Part shown: positions 58,801-64,000 of the stretch, piece by piece
Position numbering within the stretch: position 1 is the first letter of the stretch
Layout: every line of letters starts with the position of its first letter
Assembly: GCA_013396635.1 (NCBI GenBank)
Contig: WBMW01000154.1
Location: forward strand, 1,043,607 to 1,107,606
Reading direction: 5' to 3'
DNA length: 64,000 bases
Source of the DNA: Penelope pileata
Taxonomy: Eukaryota; Chordata; Aves; Galliformes; Cracidae
Notes under the pieces: generated by a model
What the model was told of the DNA's origin: nothing
Database searches by the model: none
Seen by the model: only the letters and a program-made list of their open reading frames with translations
Made by a program: the position numbers and the translations under genes

Positions 58801-61344
58801 AACACAATTTAGCTTGCTTGTGTTCCTGTTGTCTATGTATATCCAGAGAAGAAGGTGAAGTTAGGAACTTTCTTCATTTAACTCCAGAGTAGAGGAATGA
58901 GAAACATAAAAAGGCTGTGAGAAAGCCACTTCACCATTCTCATCATTCCTGGAGAGGCTGAAGCACATGGTAAACTTTTAGCTTGTGTGGGACAGGAGGT
59001 ACCTGTACAAAGCAGGAGGACAAAGAACCAAGTTCTTCCTTCTGGGGTCCCTGTACCCACAGTCCATCCAGAGCCCAGTTGCCTCAGGACTGGCTCACCT
59101 GCTCCATCCCTGAGGTGAGTGGCAAGGGGGAGATAACTGGATCCCTGAAATACGCAGGCCTAGTTGGCTGCTGAGCTGAAAGGCAAACACAGAAGGATCA
59201 GGTACAACACACAGCCATCCATGATGGAGATTTGTACAAGTAGCTGCTTGCTCTGTGTGTAAGCGCAGCCCTGTCCCTAGTATATAGGAAAGAATTATCA
59301 TCAATGACGATGTTCATTAATTTCCATTATTAAAGCTTCAATTCACTACATCCATCATTATGTTTTCCATGCAGCAGCGCTTAGTAGAAAAGTCCCAGTC
59401 AAGTGTGGACTTTTTGTTCAACCTGGCTTGTGTGAACACTTTCTTTAAACTCCATATGTTTCTGTTTATTCTAAAATCGTTATCAGAGCTGTTCTCTCAG
59501 CACTGTGACCCAAATTCTGCGCTTGCATGCCCACATGGGATTCTTCACAAAGTCACTGCAAAGCACAAAAGGTGACTCAGGCCTGTTTTGCACTAACACA
59601 GTACTTTGTTTACTCGGTGTATTTGTTCTAATATAACTGCTGTTTGGATTTCATACAACCCCCTTGCTGTATTGCAGAAGTTTTTCCTGGGGAGAGCAAA
59701 GCCCCTGTGCCCTTTCCCTACAGCAGTAGGTTCAGTGCTAAAGAATTTTGAACCTATAACATTGTGCTTCTCAAGCTGATCAAGAGCTGGCTTCAAGATG
59801 AAATGTTATCTATTGTTTAAGAATTGGCAATGTGAAATAACAAATAGAAGTGTAGTATGTGTGCGGAAGGTATTTCATCATCTTCAAAGCATTGAAGTAC
59901 CAAAGACAGATGCTATCTGCAGCATTGGTTGCTGAGAATGGACGTATTTTCTAGCTCTTGATACAGCAGCCTGCTTGTACTGCTCCATACATTATAGATG
60001 GAGACAGAATGACACTTCTCAAGAGGAAGGGTTCTTGTTATATCAGATTTCATTCCATATAAATAAAAGAAGAAATTGAGGTAAAAGTACGGATCTATAC
60101 ATTCTTTGCAAAGCCATATTAGTCAGATTATGACAAGCCTGTCTTTTTTCATGTTTAATTCCTTTTTTTCTAGTTGCTCAAGAAACTATGCCTGCATCTC
60201 GCTACCCAGGTACATGTGGGAGTTGAAAGTACAGCAGATGAAAACATGTAAAGCTCGTTGGTAGCAGCTAAGGATAGCATAGGCCTGAAGAATTTAGAAA
60301 CCAGGGATTTTTGAGCACTGATCTGTTCAGAAACTAGAGGTAATATATGTCTTAATATGAGCTTTTGTAACAAGAGTTCTGTGTATTGCCTGCAAGAGAA
60401 CAAGTACTCTGTGCTCAATAACACATTGAATAATTGTGGTTCTCCAGAATGTTTTATTACTATGTAAAAAGCAAACAAACAAACCCCAGCAGCAACAACA
60501 AAAATTTAGACATTCTTTATTGCAAATAATTAGCTGTTTTCTGTGCATACAGTTATATAGCTGAAACAATTTTATTGTGACAGAGTTTGAATTAGTCATA
60601 TTTAAACAGTTGTTGAGAGGATCTGGACTTGGGAGTAAATGAAGACTCAATAGATTTAATGGGTATTGGACCTTGGCCAGCTCTCTAAGAACAAGTGCAC
60701 ACATACAGCACTTCAGAAAAAAATCGGACTAGTGCTAAAGGCTGGGAAGATAAACACAGTAAACTTGGGAAAAATGCATTTTGTTGCTTTCCCTTTGACA
60801 GGAGGTCTGTCTTATCCCTTGTCCATTTAAAATTTTCATTGTAGCTGGCATGAGAGGGAGGTTTTGTAGTGCTTCCTCAAGATTCGTTTCCATTTAGATC
60901 TTCAGTTTATACATGGAGGGCCACCATATACCTCACGTACATCAGGCCAGGGATTTTACTATGAAATTCAGAATCTGGAAGAAGCAGGCATGAGGTTTTC
61001 TGGCCATGACTGGCAAACAGTTGGCTCTTTGGACACCTACATACTCCTCCCAGTCACTGCCAACCTGGAGAAAGCATCCAGCGGCTTCTGCCTGAGTGAC
61101 TGACTGGCTCATCTGAGAAGAACCTCACTGACACAGTGATTTGAGGGCTGCACGCAGTGCCTGGGAAGGTGGGCTGCCAGCACCTCACTCGAGGAACCTG
61201 ATAGCATGGATGCTTTTAGTCTTGACCTGGGAGCTGGCTGGCAGCCTGGCAGGCTGGCTGGCATGAGGTGGCTTGAGTGTATGTTGAACGTGGGGAGCAG
61301 AAGGCTGTAACTAGAATAGAACGTGCTACTACTGTAGCACACAG
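55851..61344. other. Intergenic downstream of gene B
   Basis: About 5.5 kb with no recognisable gene or named repeat. AATAAA motifs at 57484 and near 57940 could serve a longer 3' UTR of gene B, but nothing else supports that. Confidence 0.5.
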
Positions 61345-61450
61345 AGACATGAATAGTTCATTTGGAAGGGACCTACAAAGATCATTGAGTGCAACAGCCT
61401 GGCCGCTTCAGAGGTGTGTCAAGCTATACACGAATCCACTAAGAAATCAC
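61345..61450 (-). repeat. CR1 LINE tail fragment, reversed
   Basis: 'catttggaagggacctacaa', 'agatcattgagtgcaacagc' and 'ctggccgcttcagaggtgt' resemble a reversed CR1 3' end. It is degraded at the extreme tail. Confidence 0.7.
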
Positions 61451-61840
61451 AAACCTGCTGTCAGTGCAGGCTGCTAATACTCAGACCTATCTGATCTGCG
61501 AGCACAGCACTGCAAACAGACATGAAAGAGAAGAGAAATTCACAACCCATGTCCTGGGTACCTATGGTGCCGCTTTGTATGCCCTAGACCTGGCGCCATT
61601 TTGTAGGCCCTTAGAATGGCATGTGAGGGAACGGACAAAGGGGCCACTGGTGGGCAGAATCTCAGGGTAAAAAACAGGCCTGCTGTCACCACGCTGAGGA
61701 TCTGGCCTTCTACTCCAGCAGCTGAAGTTGCTGGCACAAGTGGGTATTCAATTCCTGTAGGTATGCAAGCACTCGCTGCTGTGCACTGGTATGCGTGTGT
61801 GGTATGTGGAGCAAGTGAGTAAAATGGCGGACATTTGTTG
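61451..61840. other. GC-richer sequence before LTR-like copy 2
   Basis: No gene recognised. The base composition is richer in G and C than its surroundings, and 'gcgccatttt' (near 61592) is mirrored by 'aaaatggcgg' (near 61821). It might belong to the same mobile element as the LTR-like repeat that follows. Confidence 0.35.
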
Positions 61841-62036
61841 TAGGGGAGCTGTTAGGTCACAGCCTGAACTAGTGATGGAGCACCTGGTGAAGGGCTGTGG
61901 CTGGCCCAGGGAGCACAGGTAAATTGTTTGCACCTGTGCTCCCCAGGTGACTGGAAGGGGTGGGCCCAGGGCAGAGCCAGGTTGAGCTCATATAAGGGCT
62001 GGCCAGTGACAGGGGAGCATCTCTTGGAACTGGCAT
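61841..62036 (+). repeat. LTR-like dispersed repeat, copy 2
   Basis: Second copy of the element at 7466-7655. It has the hairpin arms GGGAGCACAGGT (61909-61920) and ACCTGTGCTCCC (61932-61943), 'gtgactggaagggg', and a better TATA box (CATATAAGGGC) in the matching place. Weaker similarity may run to about 62195. A 142-codon minus-strand frame crosses it by chance. Confidence 0.6.
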
Positions 62037-64000
62037 GCTTCCTGGAAAGGGGTGCTGCATAGTTGGAGATGCCCATCACCAGTTGGGTGAGTCTTTTTTG
62101 TCTGTGTATGGCTGTTGGCTTACCCTGACATACTTGGTATTGCGGACAAACTGTTTGGAAGCTATTTTGCTTCTCCTTGAGCAGAATGTTTGTGATGAGC
62201 TGTTTTCCTGGATGCCACTTCCCCACAGTGTTCAGCAGGCTCTGCCTGTGAGCTAGGGCCCATGATTCATGAACAAGCATAAAGCTTAAGCAAAAGGGTG
62301 AGGGGATGTATGTACCCTAAGATCTATAAGGAAGTCAACAACTGTGCCTATCTCTGGCTCTGTGAGTCAGTGCCAGTGTGTTCATGGGAGGAAAGCATGT
62401 GCAGGCTTTGCGTTCTGTGAGAATGGGGCCTCCAGGTTGTTTTTTGCCTGAGGGTTTGGCCCCTTAGGAAGGACATTCTCCTGGTTTGAGCTGGCTTCCA
62501 GCAGCCTTTGATAAAACCCCAGCCTTGTTGTATTTGACAGTAATTGCTCTAAGCTGCATTTCATCTTGAGATAGCCATATTGCACAACTTGGGATGTTTC
62601 CAACATAATGCTGGTGTATTGCTTGTTTGCAAGGCAGAAAGAGACCTGAAATGTGGTTTAGTACTACATTATCTCATTAACGTGACTATAATTAAATCAT
62701 ATGGGAACCACCATGTTACAGCCTCACTGTCACTCACAGAATCTGTCAGGTTATATGTACTGCCAAATCCAGGAGTCCAAAATCACAAGCACCACAGGAG
62801 AAATCATGAGACTCCTAAAAAAGAACAAGTTAGAATAAATGCATACATTTTGTTTCCTTAGTGTCAATTTGCAAACTTTAAATCAATCTAGCTAGAAATT
62901 ACAGCACCAAATATTGCAGAAATCTTATTAAAAGTGAAAAGCTGATAAATTGAGTTGAGATATGAAATGTGTTGCTGTTGGTTGTTAGAGTATAAGGAAC
63001 ATGAGAAGTCCTGCACTACTGTGGAGATCCCTGCAGTCTGTAGCCACAGAACTCTATTGATTTTTTCAGAGTTAAGCTACTGATGAACTTGGTCTGGTGA
63101 ATCACGCATAACTTGTGTTTACATCCAATTATCTATTACATTTTGATGTAGACTTGAAGATTGTTGATTGGATTGTATTTTGTTGTGCCTGATAAAGAAA
63201 AGCAGGTACTATTTTTGCACACGCAGATGGCTTATCAAATGTTTCCTGAGGGTGTTGTTGTGGAGCTCAGTGGACCTAGGTGTCATCTTTAGAATCAATT
63301 ATGTTTTGAGATGCTTTAACAAGTTTTGCTTGACAAACAAATCAGGATTGCTGCACCTGTTGTGCCTGTTCATCAGTATCGCAGCAGAGAGATTGTATGG
63401 GTGTAAACTGGATGAGTGAGCCAAGGAGCAGTGTTCCAGATGAAATACCTCTAGATATGCTGTCTGTAATTACTGTTTCAGTTCTGCACATAATAGTAAT
63501 CAATTTGTGCCTGCGGTGTGCTACCAGTAAATGTTGCAAGGTGCTGTAATAGCAGCTTGCTTAAAACAATGTACATCCATGCTTAACAGCTTTGCAGAAT
63601 TGGACCTGGAGGGCTCAGTGCTCTTTAGGATTCATCACTTAGTGAGTTTTGCTCTCTGTTTGATGGTGCTATTATTCAAGTCATGACAGTTGGTTCCATT
63701 ATATCTCCATGTGTTCGAAACTGCTGAAAAAAAGATCTGCTCCAGATGGAAACATAGTGTGCAAGCTATCCAAATGCTATTTTTGCAAGCAGTGTTTCAA
63801 GAGCAATTGTTTGGGACTGTACAACATGGGCACTAATAAGAACAGGAAAGATTTGAATGTGGCTTCCAGCAGCTTCTTCCAACTTACAAACAGTGCCATG
63901 GGACACTCAATTTCACACTGTCACTGAGCTGTGGAGTTAGGCCAGCTGAAGTCACAGAACAGCTGTGGGTGCCTTCTGCAGAACATAACGGGTAGCTCAG
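62037..64000. other. Intergenic, no gene recognised
   Basis: No exon, RNA gene or named repeat seen to the window's end. Confidence 0.45.

Noticed and set aside
61852..62280. 142-codon minus-strand frame
   Set aside because: Falls over the LTR-like repeat and has no gene-like features.
1..64000. Bacterial-style features: operons, CRISPR arrays, attachment sites
   Set aside because: Introns, LINEs, solo LTR and base composition show vertebrate nuclear DNA; no regularly spaced repeats were seen.
1..64000. tRNA, rRNA or named microRNA genes
   Set aside because: I found no tRNA B-box with matching arms, no rRNA stretch and no hairpin that I could identify as a known microRNA; a covariance-model search would be needed to exclude them.

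Overview
The window looks like bird nuclear DNA, most likely from a galliform. It is AT-rich and poor in genes. It carries chicken-repeat-1 (CR1) LINE fragments, an avian ERVL-type solo LTR and an internally deleted mariner of the kind known from chicken. There are no operons, ribosome-binding sites or long single-exon genes, and nearly all long open frames are chance. Four isolated N bases (9200, 17774, 35442, 42119) mark unresolved points; two of them lie exactly at junctions of local duplications.

The only protein-coding genes I can support are two head-to-tail, plus-strand paralogs of the small secreted protein NICOL1 (C4orf48, NELL2-interacting cofactor for lumicrine signalling). Gene A has coding exons at 28837-28960, 30721-30809 and 35776-35847 (94 aa). 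Gene B has coding exons at 45216-45339, 50986-51074 and 55701-55766 (92 aa). Both have the same intron phases, a signal-peptide exon, a central exon with identical protein sequence, and a short C-terminal exon with a CxC pair. Each also has an alignable upstream promoter and non-coding first exon (about 26545-26741 and 44835-45015). These share a TTTAAATC element, an RFX X-box-like palindrome, an ATGCTCAGA block and a CAG/GTACTG splice donor. So whole transcription units were duplicated, not only coding exons. Gene B keeps a CpG-rich promoter; gene A has almost no CpG there.

Layout: 1-26.5 kb has no recognisable gene, but holds an old CR1 (4.6-5.4 kb), one copy of an LTR-like repeat with a palindrome (7.47 kb), an ERVL solo LTR with a perfect 5-bp target duplication (19417-19956) and a mariner derivative between TA dinucleotides (21456-21970). 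Gene A spans 26.6-36.5 kb; its last intron holds a 320-bp-offset duplication. From 36.5 to 44.8 kb is intergenic with old CR1 pieces. Gene B spans 44.9-55.8 kb and its introns hold four CR1 fragments. From 55.9 to 64 kb there is no gene, one CR1 fragment and the second copy of the LTR-like repeat.

NICOL1 in mammals is secreted, binds NELL2 and takes part in testis-to-epididymis signalling through ROS1; it is also described as a neuropeptide-like brain protein. What two tandem copies do in this species is inference only.
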